Below are positions 47,229 to 56,676 of a stretch of 64,000 nucleotides of DNA, piece after piece. Numbering within the stretch: position 1 is the stretch's first letter; the number at the start of each line of letters is the position of its first letter. A program made the position numbers and the translations under genes. Source of the stretch: Campylobacter jejuni. GTDB lineage: Bacteria; Campylobacterota; Campylobacteria; Campylobacterales; Campylobacteraceae. The stretch spans positions 1-64,000 of the forward strand of contig NZ_NFOE01000084.1 of assembly GCF_002179635.1 (NCBI RefSeq). The letters run 5' to 3'. The notes under the pieces are model-generated. The model was not told the DNA's origin. It did no database searches and worked only from the letters and a program-made list of their open reading frames with translations.

Positions 47229-48594
47229 TTTTTTATACGGACTTAGCGTTCAAGGTGTTCAAGAATTTATTTTTAAAACTAATAAATTAAAAGAGATCAT
47301 CGGAGCAAGTCAAATCATAAAAAATATAGAAAACATAGACTTAAAAAAAGAATTTGACCTATCAAAACAACCACAAATCATCATCCAAGCTGCTGGAAAT
47401 ATTAGAGCTATTGTTGATGATGAAGAAGATGTTAAAAAGATAGTAAAATATTTGCCAAAATTTATAATACAACAAGCTTACGGGCTTAATATCGCACAAG
47501 CACTTGTAGTATATACAGGTGATTATTCTAGTGCATCTAGAGAATTAGAACATTTATTAAAAATAGAAAGAAATAAAAAAACCATACCTTTGGATTTTCA
47601 TTTTAGCGCATTAAAACAAAATCCAAAAACATCCCTACCTGCTGTAGATTATGATGAGGATGAAATTATCGATCAATCAAGCAAGCAAAAAAGACAATGT
47701 TTTGATGAGTGCATAAGGATTGATAAAAAAGAAAAACTTCAACTTTCATATCTAGCAAATTCAAAAAGAAAACTTGCCTTATTTTATGCAGATGGCAATA
47801 GCTTAGGAAAAATTGTTGCTATGGTAAAAAATGCTGATGAATTTGCAAACTTTTCAAAAAAACTCGATACAGCAACAAAACAAGCATACAAAGAGAGTAA
47901 AGAAAAAATGCCTAATGATAAGATTAGAGATATTATCTTAGGCGGCGATGATTTAGTTATGGTGTGTGATGCAGATATTGCATTAGATTTTAGTATTAAT
48001 TTTTTAGAAAGATTTGAAATTAACACAAAAGATATTTATGCAAATTCTTCTTTAAGTGCATGCGGTGCTTTGGTATATTTTAATGAAAAATACCCTATAC
48101 ACTATGTTATTAAGCTAGCTAAGCTTTTGTGTTCTTATGCAAAAAAATATTCAAAAAATATATCCCAAGAAAATCCACCTTCTTCTTTGATGTTTCATAA
48201 TATAAAATCATGCAACATTGAAAGTTATGAAAAAATCATACAAAATGAGCTAATAATTAATGATGTATATTGCAATTTTGGCCCATATTATTTAAATGAA
48301 AAACACAATCCTAATATTAAAAAATTTAAAGAAATTATTGATTGGCTAAAAACATCTGATTTTGCTTATGCAAAATTAAGAGAATGGCTTAGTATCTTGC
48401 AAAAAGATAAAAATCTAGCTCAAGAATTTTTAAATAGATTTGATTTTATTAATGAAGATGATCAAGTTAGCTCTAAATTACAATCTTTACATGCAGAATT
48501 ATCTTTAAATCAATTAACAATCCAAAAAGATAATAAAATCATAACCCCAGTCTATGATATATTGCAAATTTTATCAGTGCAAGCAAGAGGTTAA
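47221..48594 (+). CDS. cas10: Cas10 without HD domain (subtype III-D)
   Basis: Large subunit of the type III effector. It begins directly with the first Palm domain (LYGLSVQGVQEFIFKTNKLKEIIGAS), so the N-terminal HD nuclease is absent. The second Palm has G241-G-D-D244 (ILGGDDLVMV), the cyclic oligoadenylate synthase site, and an earlier YADGNSLG block that supplies another metal ligand. 457 residues, short for Cas10. An HD-less Cas10 is typical of subtype III-D. Target RNA binding should lead to second-messenger synthesis, and the Csx1 and stand-alone CARF proteins are the likely receivers. Confidence 0.9.
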   Translation: MSSFLYGLSVQGVQEFIFKTNKLKEIIGASQIIKNIENIDLKKEFDLSKQPQIIIQAAGNIRAIVDDEEDVKKIVKYLPKFIIQQAYGLNIAQALVVYTGDYSSASRELEHLLKIERNKKTIPLDFHFSALKQNPKTSLPAVDYDEDEIIDQSSKQKRQCFDECIRIDKKEKLQLSYLANSKRKLALFYADGNSLGKIVAMVKNADEFANFSKKLDTATKQAYKESKEKMPNDKIRDIILGGDDLVMVCDADIALDFSINFLERFEINTKDIYANSSLSACGALVYFNEKYPIHYVIKLAKLLCSYAKKYSKNISQENPPSSLMFHNIKSCNIESYEKIIQNELIINDVYCNFGPYYLNEKHNPNIKKFKEIIDWLKTSDFAYAKLREWLSILQKDKNLAQEFLNRFDFINEDDQVSSKLQSLHAELSLNQLTIQKDNKIITPVYDILQILSVQARG

Positions 48595-48596
48595 AA

Positions 48597-49109
48597 ATGA
48601 AATATAAAATAACTTTTTTAGATTTTTGGCATTTAAGTAGCGGCCTTAGTGGTGGTGCTAAATTTGATGAAAGTGTAGTTAAAGATTCTCAAGGCTTACC
48701 TTATGTTCCAGGGAAAACTATAAAGGGTTTATTAAGAGATCTTATAAAAGATGAGGAAGTTTTAAGGGTATGCTTTGGAGATGAGGGAGAAAAAATAGCT
48801 TGTTGTTATTTTAGTAATGCTTTTTTAGAAGATGAAGTAAGAGCTTTTATAGCAAATGACCCTAGTATGAAATTTTATTTATATGACGAACTTGCAAATA
48901 TTAGTATAGAAAAAGATAGTGGTGTGACAAAAGATGGCTCTTTAAGAGAATTAGAAGTTGTTAAACCTTTGAGTTTGTTTGGAAGTATTGAAAATATACC
49001 ACCAAAATACGAAGATAGTATAGCTAATGCGTTAAAAAGTATCAAAAGAATGGGTTTAAATAGAAACCGAGGACTAGGACGTTGTAAAATAGAAGTGATA
49101 GGTGAGTAG
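48597..49109 (+). CDS. short Cas7 (Csm3-like RAMP)
   Basis: Backbone subunit that binds crRNA. At 170 residues it is shorter than Csm3 (~220). It has the RAMP hallmarks: an early ligand loop FWHLSSGLSGGAKFDES, the P-G-K-x-I-K-G-L-x-R block (VPGKTIKGLLRD) and the C-terminal glycine-rich loop RMGLNRNRGLGRCKI. The aspartate in KFDES is placed like the RNA-cutting aspartate of Csm3, which is inference. Two bases after cas10, three before csx10. Confidence 0.85.
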   Translation: MKYKITFLDFWHLSSGLSGGAKFDESVVKDSQGLPYVPGKTIKGLLRDLIKDEEVLRVCFGDEGEKIACCYFSNAFLEDEVRAFIANDPSMKFYLYDELANISIEKDSGVTKDGSLRELEVVKPLSLFGSIENIPPKYEDSIANALKSIKRMGLNRNRGLGRCKIEVIGE

Positions 49110-49112
49110 AAC

Positions 49113-50489
49113 ATGAAAAAAGAATATTTTAAGATTAGATTTTTAGATGATGTGGTTTTGTTAAAAAACTCAAACACTCAAGCAGGTGGTCAGAATTTAG
49201 ACTATATAAGCGGAGCTGTATTTTTAGGTTTAGTTGCAAGATATTATGATGAATTTGAAGACCCTTTTAAAATTTTTCATAGTTCTAGTGTAAGATTTGG
49301 TGAAGCTAAGCCTTTTTTCAATGCTAAAGAATTTTATAAAATTCCTTATTCTTTTTATGCTCCAAAATTAAACAAAGATAAAGCTTATAACATCCACTTA
49401 GTTGATGTTTTAGATCCTAGTATAATTTCTATGCAGTTACAGCAAATTCGTAGTGGTTATATTAATGATGAATTAGAAGTTTATGAGATACCCTATGTTT
49501 ATACACAAAAATCATCTAAAGACCCAGAAACAGGTGCTTCAAAAAAAGGTGGTATGTTTGGATATAGTGCGATAGAAAGTGGCATAGAGTGGATATTTAG
49601 TGTATGTTTTGATGATGATATTACACAAGTTGAAAGAGAAAAAGTCATTTCTCATCTTTTAGGTCATCATCATATTGGAAAATCAAAAACATCTCAATAT
49701 GGAAGAGTTGTTATCGAAAAATATGATAATTTCACTCAAAATATAGAGCAAGAAATCACTGGCGAAGTGGATTATTTATATCTTAAGTCCTCTTTGGCTT
49801 TATTTAATGAGCAAGGTTTTGCAAGCTATATGTTAGATCATTATAATTTAAAGCTAGATCAAGCTACAATTATATGGGAAAAAACTCAAATTAGAACAAG
49901 AGAATTTACTCCATTTAATTTTAAAAGACAAAACAATGATTATTCTAGGCTAGTGATTGAACAAGGTAGTGTAATAGCTTTAAAAAATTTAACTCAAGAA
50001 GAAGCTAAACGTATTAAACAAGGTTTGGGTGGCTTTTTAAGCGAAGGCTATGGAGAAATTTTAATCAACCCTAAATTTTTATTAAAAAAGGAATTTTCTC
50101 TTAAAAAAATAAGTTTAAAAAAACATGAACAAAATCAAAAAGATTTAACTCAAAATAAATTATGCAATTATCTAAGCCATCAAGCTTCTTTAGAAAAATC
50201 ACAAACAAGTAATTTGCAAATAGTACAAGATTTTATCCAAAAACATCAAAAAAGCTTCCTAGGTGTTTCTAATTCTCAATGGGGTCAAATCAGAATGCTA
50301 ACACAACTTTGTCATCAAGAAGAATTTTTAGACAAAGTAAGAGAACAAATCGCTACCGCAAATGCACAATTTCAATGGAAAAGTGGCTCCAAGGATTTGT
50401 TAGATTTTATAAGCAAATATGGTAAAGAAAATACAAGATTGCTGGCTGTTTTAATGCCAAAAATCAACACAAGGAACGATAATGTGTAA
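49113..50489 (+). CDS. csx10: Csx10-like Cas5 protein with helical C-terminal extension
   Basis: Cas5-type RAMP that caps the 5' tag of the crRNA in subtype III-D. The N-terminal ~330 residues contain RAMP blocks (SGAVFLGLVARYYDEFED, the loop MFGYSAIESGIEW, and GLGGFLSEGYGEILINP). The last ~125 residues are mainly helical, basic and unlike a RAMP (NKLCNYLSHQASLEK then NSQWGQIRMLTQLCHQEEFLDKV); they might supply the small-subunit (Cas11) function, as no separate cas11 gene is visible. 458 residues. It overlaps the next gene by eight bases. Confidence 0.82.
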   Translation: MKKEYFKIRFLDDVVLLKNSNTQAGGQNLDYISGAVFLGLVARYYDEFEDPFKIFHSSSVRFGEAKPFFNAKEFYKIPYSFYAPKLNKDKAYNIHLVDVLDPSIISMQLQQIRSGYINDELEVYEIPYVYTQKSSKDPETGASKKGGMFGYSAIESGIEWIFSVCFDDDITQVEREKVISHLLGHHHIGKSKTSQYGRVVIEKYDNFTQNIEQEITGEVDYLYLKSSLALFNEQGFASYMLDHYNLKLDQATIIWEKTQIRTREFTPFNFKRQNNDYSRLVIEQGSVIALKNLTQEEAKRIKQGLGGFLSEGYGEILINPKFLLKKEFSLKKISLKKHEQNQKDLTQNKLCNYLSHQASLEKSQTSNLQIVQDFIQKHQKSFLGVSNSQWGQIRMLTQLCHQEEFLDKVREQIATANAQFQWKSGSKDLLDFISKYGKENTRLLAVLMPKINTRNDNV

Positions 50490-51738
50490 AAAAATCATAG
50501 CTCATATTGTTTTTGAAGCAAAAACTCCACTAAAGGTTTCATCTAATCGTTTTGATTTTTTCAAAGATAGTATTATACAAAGAGACTGGAATGATTTGCC
50601 TATGATTTTAGGGACTTCTTTGTGTGGAATTTTAAGAAAAGATTATACTTATGATAATGAAGATGAAATTTTTGGAAAAGAAAATGCCTCTAAAATCATT
50701 TTTTCAAATGCTTTATTTTTAGATGAAAATGAAAAAGTCAATGAGGATTTAATCCTTGAAAAAAGTGAGTTTTTAAAACTAGCCTCAAGATTAACACAAA
50801 GAGATCATAATAGCATATCATCTAAAGGCGTTACAAAAAATACGGCTAAATTTGATGAGGAAATAATCTACAAAGGAAGTCGTTTTAAATTTAGCATGGA
50901 AATGCCTGTAAATTCAGCGCAAGATGAAAAAGATTTTAATCATATTCTTGATTTATTATCTAAAAACACTTTTAGAGTAGGTGGGGGTAGTACAAAAGGA
51001 TATGGAGAAATCAAGGTTATTTCTATCAAATACGATATTTTTGAAAGCTCTTCACAAAAATATATTGATTTTTCTAGTTCTTTAAATGAAAACCTAAGCC
51101 AAGAATATCCTATAAAAGAAAGTATTGATGATAGTTTTGATCATTATAGATTGCTTTTAAGTCCAGAAGATTATTTTATTTTTGGTTCTTCATGTGCTGA
51201 TAATGAAGCAGATGATGCAAATTTAAAAGAACAAACCATAGATTATGCTAATCAATGTTTAAGTAAGCCTTTGTGTGTTATACCTGCTAGTTCTATAAAA
51301 GGCGCTTTATCGCATAGAACATGTTTTCACTATAATAAATTAAAAGGTAATTTTATAGGTTCAAATACCGTTGTTGATAATGTCGAAAGTATATTTGGAA
51401 GTAAAAAAGAACAGGCTAATAGCAGTAAAGCAAAAATTTTAATCCATGATATTTTTTTACAAGAAGTGAAAGAAAAAGTCTTTAACCATGTAGGTATAGA
51501 TAGATTTACTTCTGGTGCGATAAATGGTGCTTTATTTCAAGAAAAAGCTATTTCTTGCAATGAGTATTGTTTGGATATTTATCTAAAAAAAGATATACAA
51601 GATAAAGAAGCTATTGAAGCTTTTGAACTTGCTTTATGTGATCTTACAAAGGCTAATTTAGCTCTTGGGGGTAAAAGCACCAAAGGACATGGTTATTTTT
51701 ATGGAAAAGTTATAAAAAATGGAGAGAGTATATGCTAA
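50482..51738 (+). CDS. two-domain Cas7 (Cas7-2x RAMP)
   Basis: Fusion of two Cas7-type RAMP domains. Domain 1 (residues 1-185): LGTSLCGILRKDY and glycine loop RVGGGSTKGYGEI. Domain 2 (about 215-418): IPASSIKGALSHR and ALGGKSTKGHGYF. The repetition of the same two blocks at similar spacing shows the duplication. 418 residues. Both halves have acidic residues in the early loop (SSCADNEADD in the second) that could cut target RNA. Overlaps csx10 before and csx19 after. Confidence 0.87.
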   Translation: MCKKIIAHIVFEAKTPLKVSSNRFDFFKDSIIQRDWNDLPMILGTSLCGILRKDYTYDNEDEIFGKENASKIIFSNALFLDENEKVNEDLILEKSEFLKLASRLTQRDHNSISSKGVTKNTAKFDEEIIYKGSRFKFSMEMPVNSAQDEKDFNHILDLLSKNTFRVGGGSTKGYGEIKVISIKYDIFESSSQKYIDFSSSLNENLSQEYPIKESIDDSFDHYRLLLSPEDYFIFGSSCADNEADDANLKEQTIDYANQCLSKPLCVIPASSIKGALSHRTCFHYNKLKGNFIGSNTVVDNVESIFGSKKEQANSSKAKILIHDIFLQEVKEKVFNHVGIDRFTSGAINGALFQEKAISCNEYCLDIYLKKDIQDKEAIEAFELALCDLTKANLALGGKSTKGHGYFYGKVIKNGESIC

Positions 51739-52139
51739 AAACCATAGATCAAACAAGAGAATTTTATCAAAGCATTCCAAAAAATGCTCAAGCGTATATA
51801 CAAATGTCAGATAGCCAAGAAATATTATTTTTTCAAAACGACACACTTTTGCCAAGTTGGGAGTTGCTACATAATGGAAAAAATTTCATATTAGAAGCTT
51901 GTTTTTTTGATGGAGAATATTCTATGGCTATACGTCATTATAATCAAGGTTTTATGATAGTAAAGGAAAAAATCACATCTTTTGAGCATATAAACGAGCA
52001 AATTTTCTTAGGCAAAAATTCTAAAATAAAATTCTATCAAGTATGGCAAGAATTCAAAGAAGAAAGTTGCAATGGATATACGAGCTTAAGACCTACTATG
52101 CTTTTATTTGCAGGATTTTTAGAGAAAGGAAATAAATGA
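51732..52139 (+). CDS. csx19: Csx19-like (TIGR03984-type) protein
   Basis: Small protein that marks subtype III-D loci. 135 residues, compact alpha/beta, without membrane segment. The middle (SWELLHNGKNFILEACFFDGEYSMAIRHYNQGFMIV) and its place between a two-domain cas7 and a TIGR03986-like cas7 match the family as I recall it. In a studied III-D complex it is a structural subunit near the 5' end of the crRNA. Shorter than several family members, so the assignment rests partly on position. Confidence 0.72.
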   Translation: MLKTIDQTREFYQSIPKNAQAYIQMSDSQEILFFQNDTLLPSWELLHNGKNFILEACFFDGEYSMAIRHYNQGFMIVKEKITSFEHINEQIFLGKNSKIKFYQVWQEFKEESCNGYTSLRPTMLLFAGFLEKGNK

Positions 52140-53773
52140 AAATAATCGCTCCATATCGTTTTATAAATTTACATGAAAAAGTTTTTTATCCAAAAGATGA
52201 AGAAATAAGCTTTGATGTTCCATATAAAGATGAGCAAAGTGGTGTTATAGATATAAAAATCATTGCTAAAAGTCCTATTTTTGTAGGTGATAAAAAAAGT
52301 GAAGATGATAAAGAAGTTAAATTTTTTAAAATAGATGAAAAATTTTGCATTCCCTCTAGTAGTATTCGTGGGGTTGTGAGAACCTTAGCTGAGGTTTTAA
52401 GTTTTGCAAAATTAAAAACTCAAGATCTAAGACTTTCTTATAGGGATTTAAACAATCCATCTTATGAAGAAAAAGCAATGGATCAAAATAAAATTTTTAA
52501 AGGATGGCTATATAAAAAAGCTAATTTATGGTATATTGAAGATCTAGGAAAGGTAAAACAAAATACCGATAGAATTTTGTATTTTTCAAAAAAAGGTGAT
52601 TTTGACTTAAAAGTGCATTTTGGAGAAAACATTGCTAGAAAAATACAAAAATCAAAAACAGCTCACGATAAATACAGTTTAATCAAAAATCGTGAAAATT
52701 TACTTACACACAAAGGGCATATAGTCTTTACAGGAACTACAGGAAGAAAAACTAGAGAATTTTTGTTTCCAAATCAAAGTGGCGTTTCTTATGAGTTATC
52801 AAATGAAGTGATTAAAACCTTCAAACAAGCTTATTATATTGATACTATAAATGAGAGTTTAGATTGGCGTTATTGGAGTGATAAATTCGAACATGGAGAA
52901 AAAATTCCTATATTTTTCCAAAAAGATTCAGCAGGAAATATTATGCATTTTGGCTTATCTATGCTTTATAAACTTCCTTATGAAAAATCCACCTTAGATT
53001 TGTTAAAACAAACCCAAATAAATTATGATGATGATAAATTAGACATGGTAGAGAGAATTTTTGGCTATGTAAAAAAAGATGAAGCTTTAAAATCCAGGGT
53101 AAATTTTTCAAATTTTTACACCCATAATGCTAAAGAATTACAACCGATCTCTTTGACTTTATCATCTCCAAGACCTACTTTTTATCCTTATTATATACTT
53201 CAAGGTAATGATACTTGCTTTACTTATGATGATGCAAATGCAAAGCTTAGCGGATTTAAATTTTATGTACCAAAAAACAATATGTATCAAAAAAATAACA
53301 AAGAAAATCCAAAGATAAATACCAAAATACAAGCTCTTGATAAAGGTGCTGTCTTTGAAGGAAAAATGCGTTATTTTAATCTCACTCCACAAGAATTGGG
53401 CTTATTGTTGCTTACTCTTAGTGTGTTTGATTCTCAAGAGTATTATTATAAAATAGGTGGTGCAAAGGCTTTTGGATATGGGGATTGTCATATACAAATA
53501 AATTTTGATAATGAAAAATTAAACACTTTAGTCTCTCAATATAAACAATTATTGCAAGAAAATGGCTTTGATATCCAAAAACAAATTGAAAAATTAAAAA
53601 GCATTGCTAAAAAAATGCCAAACGATGTAGAATTAAAATACTTAGAATTAAAAGATTTTACAAATATCAAAAAACAAATGCGAGAAAAATGCAAAAACAA
53701 ATCACCTCGAAAAAATTTTAATCATAAGTCTAAAAAATCTTATGGTAAAAACAAGCATACAAAGCAAAAATGA
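52136..53773 (+). CDS. TIGR03986-like Cas7 with large insertion
   Basis: RAMP protein of subtype III-D. It opens with KIIAKSPIFVGDKKSEDDKE, IPSSSIRGVVRTLAEVLS (the S/K-x-R-G block), has a large insertion (residues ~130-260, containing THKGHIVFTGTTGRKTREF) and a C-terminal glycine loop GGAKAFGYGDCHI. The end is a basic tail of about 40 Lys/Asn/His residues that likely binds RNA. 545 residues. It overlaps csx19 by four bases and ends six bases before the RT-cas1 gene. Confidence 0.85.
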   Translation: MKIIAPYRFINLHEKVFYPKDEEISFDVPYKDEQSGVIDIKIIAKSPIFVGDKKSEDDKEVKFFKIDEKFCIPSSSIRGVVRTLAEVLSFAKLKTQDLRLSYRDLNNPSYEEKAMDQNKIFKGWLYKKANLWYIEDLGKVKQNTDRILYFSKKGDFDLKVHFGENIARKIQKSKTAHDKYSLIKNRENLLTHKGHIVFTGTTGRKTREFLFPNQSGVSYELSNEVIKTFKQAYYIDTINESLDWRYWSDKFEHGEKIPIFFQKDSAGNIMHFGLSMLYKLPYEKSTLDLLKQTQINYDDDKLDMVERIFGYVKKDEALKSRVNFSNFYTHNAKELQPISLTLSSPRPTFYPYYILQGNDTCFTYDDANAKLSGFKFYVPKNNMYQKNNKENPKINTKIQALDKGAVFEGKMRYFNLTPQELGLLLLTLSVFDSQEYYYKIGGAKAFGYGDCHIQINFDNEKLNTLVSQYKQLLQENGFDIQKQIEKLKSIAKKMPNDVELKYLELKDFTNIKKQMREKCKNKSPRKNFNHKSKKSYGKNKHTKQK

Positions 53774-53779
53774 TTTAAT

Positions 53780-55987
53780 ATGTATGAAGAAACATTAGAA
53801 GAAATTTATACTTTCAAAGCTTTATATGAAGCATTTGAAAGTATAAATTTCAATACAGGCTTAGATGAATTAAGCAAAAAAGATTTTTGTGTGAATTTAA
53901 ATGCAAATTTAGATGAGTTAAAAAATTCTATATTGACAAATACCTATACACCAGAACCATTAAAACAAATTTACATCGAAAAAGAAAATGATAAAAAAAG
54001 ACCTATAGCTATAAGCTCTATCAAAGATAAGCTAGTACAAAAAGTTTTATACACCAAATTAAGCGTATATTTTGAGTCTTTATTTAGCAATCGATCTTAT
54101 GCTTATAGAAAAGGAAAATCCATTGTAAAAGCACTTAATCGTGTTAATAATTTATTAGCCCAGCAATATTATTTTATACTCAAAAGCGATATTAAAGAAT
54201 TTTTTGATAGTATCAACCAAAACAGACTAATAAATCTACTAAAAGAATACATCAAAGATGAAAACATCATCAAGCTTTTAGCTTTATTTATCAAAAATGG
54301 CTCATTTTGTAATATAGATTATAAAAAACACATCTTAGGAATTCATCAAGGCGATATATTATCACCTTTACTTTCAAATATCTATTTAAATTCCTTTGAT
54401 AGATATTTAGAAACAAAAAACTATGAATTTATACGCTATGCAGATGATTTTGTTGTTTTATTTAAAGAAGAAAAGCAAGCAAAACACTGTCTTTTGGATA
54501 TAGAAAATTTTTTATGCAAAATTGATTTGTCTTTAAATAAAGAAAAAACATATATAACAAATTACCAAAAAGGCTTTGTTTTTTTAGGTGTAGAATTTAT
54601 AGGCTCACAAAGAAATCTAAAAGAAAGTTCTTTGCAAAAGATACTATCGAAAATAAAAAAATTAGCATACGAAAAGGACTTCATAAAAGAAGCTAATGTG
54701 TTATTAGAAAGTTTAAAAAATTATTATTTTAAAATTCTTACCAAAGATTGCAGTGATTATATTTTGCTTAAAAATTCTTTTTTAAATTCTCTTACTCAAA
54801 AGTTGATTTCATATAAAAATCAAAAAACCATAATCTTTAAAAAGGACTTTAAAAACTTACTTAAAGAACTTAATTTATCTTATATTATAGATGCTCATCT
54901 TATAGATGATACAATCGAGCTTATTGTTTCTGATGTATTTAACAAAAGCATAGATTTTTCACAAACTGATAAAAAGCTAAATCAAAAAGCAAGAGAATAT
55001 GATAAAAAATTTGCTCAATCTAGCACTTTGTATATATCTCAAGCAGGAAGCTTTATCGGCATAAACCATAATTCATTTGTACTTAAAATGAAAAATAAAA
55101 TCATAAAGAAATTTCCCAAAGAAAAAATCAAAAGGATTATTTTAGAAGGTCAAGGTGTTTCATTTTCTACTGATCTTATTTATTATTGTGCAAAAAATCA
55201 AATTTCCATAGATTTTATAGATCATCATTCTATTTCTTATGCGCAATTAATAAGCTATAAAAATATAGCCTCTAAAACAGCTCTAGCGCAATTAGAATTT
55301 TATAATTCACCAAGAAAGCTAGAAATAGCAAAAGAAATCATCACTTCAAAAACAACAAATCAACTAAACTATCTAAAATACCTTAACAAATACCATAAAA
55401 ACTTAACAAGCTATATCAATCAAATCACAAAAATAATAAAACTAAAAATACCAAAAGCACAAAATACCGATGAATTGCTAGGATATGAAGGGATAGTTTC
55501 AAATATTTATTATTCTTGTTTTAAAGAAAATTTTGATTTTCCTTTTGAAGCTAGAGTTACTTATAAAGCTAAAGACTTAGTTAATTCATCTTTAAATTAC
55601 GCTTATGCTATTTTATATGGAAAAATTCAACATTATTTAGTACAAGCTGGATTAAACTTAAATATTTCTTTTTTGCACGCTATAGACTCAAATAAACCAA
55701 CATTGTGTTTTGACATGATAGAAGAATTTAGAACCTTTATAGTAGATAGAACTATAATCTCCATGTTTAATAAAGAAGAGCCGTTAAAAATAGACTCTAA
55801 TGGAATGTTAGATAAGCAATCAAAAATTCTCATCATAAAAAACATCAACGAGAAATTAAACTCATATACCAAATGGAAAAAACAATCCATCAAATGCGAA
55901 AACATCATTCAATATCAATGCTATCATTTAGCTAGAGTGATCAATAATGAAGATAAAAAATACAATGGTTTTATAGGAAAATACTAG
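53780..55987 (+). CDS. cas1: reverse transcriptase-Cas1 fusion
   Basis: Adaptation enzyme joining a group II intron-like reverse transcriptase to the Cas1 integrase. RT part (residues 1-275): KSDIKEFFDSI (first metal aspartate, D137), GIHQGDILSPLLSNIYL, and Y220-A-D-D223. A linking helical region (280-410) may be the thumb. Cas1 part (413-735): E570 in LLGYEG, H633 in FLHAIDSNK, and acids in FDMIEEFRTF, all three integrase ligands. 735 residues; no Cas6 domain is fused. Such fusions can take spacers directly from RNA. Its TAG overlaps the cas2 GTG by one base. Confidence 0.93.
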   Translation: MYEETLEEIYTFKALYEAFESINFNTGLDELSKKDFCVNLNANLDELKNSILTNTYTPEPLKQIYIEKENDKKRPIAISSIKDKLVQKVLYTKLSVYFESLFSNRSYAYRKGKSIVKALNRVNNLLAQQYYFILKSDIKEFFDSINQNRLINLLKEYIKDENIIKLLALFIKNGSFCNIDYKKHILGIHQGDILSPLLSNIYLNSFDRYLETKNYEFIRYADDFVVLFKEEKQAKHCLLDIENFLCKIDLSLNKEKTYITNYQKGFVFLGVEFIGSQRNLKESSLQKILSKIKKLAYEKDFIKEANVLLESLKNYYFKILTKDCSDYILLKNSFLNSLTQKLISYKNQKTIIFKKDFKNLLKELNLSYIIDAHLIDDTIELIVSDVFNKSIDFSQTDKKLNQKAREYDKKFAQSSTLYISQAGSFIGINHNSFVLKMKNKIIKKFPKEKIKRIILEGQGVSFSTDLIYYCAKNQISIDFIDHHSISYAQLISYKNIASKTALAQLEFYNSPRKLEIAKEIITSKTTNQLNYLKYLNKYHKNLTSYINQITKIIKLKIPKAQNTDELLGYEGIVSNIYYSCFKENFDFPFEARVTYKAKDLVNSSLNYAYAILYGKIQHYLVQAGLNLNISFLHAIDSNKPTLCFDMIEEFRTFIVDRTIISMFNKEEPLKIDSNGMLDKQSKILIIKNINEKLNSYTKWKKQSIKCENIIQYQCYHLARVINNEDKKYNGFIGKY

Positions 55988-56271
55988 TGAAAATTCTCAT
56001 AAGCTATGATATCTCAAATGATAAAAAACGCAATAAAATAGCACACATCCTAGAAGCTTATGGATATAGGGTTAATTACTCTGTCTTTGAATGCGATATA
56101 AATAAAACAAAATTTAAAAAACTAAAAGCAGAGCTTTTGACCTTGTTAAATCCAAAAACAGATAATATTAGATTTTATTTTTTATGCCAAAAATGCATAG
56201 AAAAATCCTTTATACTACACCCTAGTAAAGACAAAAATGTTTTTACTCCAGATAATGATTTGTTTTTTTAA
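55987..56271 (+). CDS. cas2: Cas2
   Basis: Dimer core of the Cas1-Cas2 spacer integration complex. 94 residues with the ferredoxin-like pattern: ISYDISNDKKRNKIAHIL (aspartate 8 at the end of strand 1) and GYRVNYSVFECDI. The C-terminal part IRFYFLCQKCIEK holds two cysteines. GTG start overlapping the RT-cas1 stop by one base, so the two are translationally coupled. Last gene of the cas operon; the CRISPR leader follows. Confidence 0.93.
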   Translation: MKILISYDISNDKKRNKIAHILEAYGYRVNYSVFECDINKTKFKKLKAELLTLLNPKTDNIRFYFLCQKCIEKSFILHPSKDKNVFTPDNDLFF

Positions 56272-56676
56272 TTTGCGAACTTTTTAAGTATTAAAAGCTT
56301 GAATTTAAAAACTATATTTTTAAAATGACTTCGCAATTTTGTGTTTTTATGTATTTTAAAAATACTTTTGCTAACTTTTATAATTTTTTAAGTTTTTACT
56401 GCTGAAAATTTAGGCATTTGCAAACTTAAAATTTCCAAAAAATTCACAAAATATGGTTTTGTAAAATTTCCTAAAAACATTTGCGAACTTTTTTACATTT
56501 AGAAGTATTGAAATATAGTCATTTTAAGCAAAAATTAATCAAAAACACCCTTTTTAAAAATCGTAATTAACCTACATTTGCCAACTTTTTATTTACATAA
56601 CTCAAATGACTATCACATCGGTATTTATAAAAAGATGTTATAATCTCATATCTTTTTAAACATGCAAAATTAAGCT
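56272..56676 (+). promoter_or_regulatory. CRISPR leader region
   Basis: A 405-base gene-free stretch between cas2 and the first repeat. It contains five same-strand copies of a degenerate motif TTTGCnAACTT at about 56271, 56366, 56416, 56480 and 56577, often followed by a T-run, and one inverted copy (CTTCGCAA) near 56329. An extended -10 promoter lies in its last 40 bases. No ORF of note. This is where Cas1-Cas2 would recognise the insertion end of the array. Confidence 0.75.
56639..56644 (+). promoter_or_regulatory. extended -10 promoter of the CRISPR array
   Basis: TGTTATAAT matches TGnTATAAT. A transcript from here would start near 56651, about 26 bases before the first repeat, in the direction that gives crRNAs with an AUUGAAAC tag. 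Confidence 0.65.
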
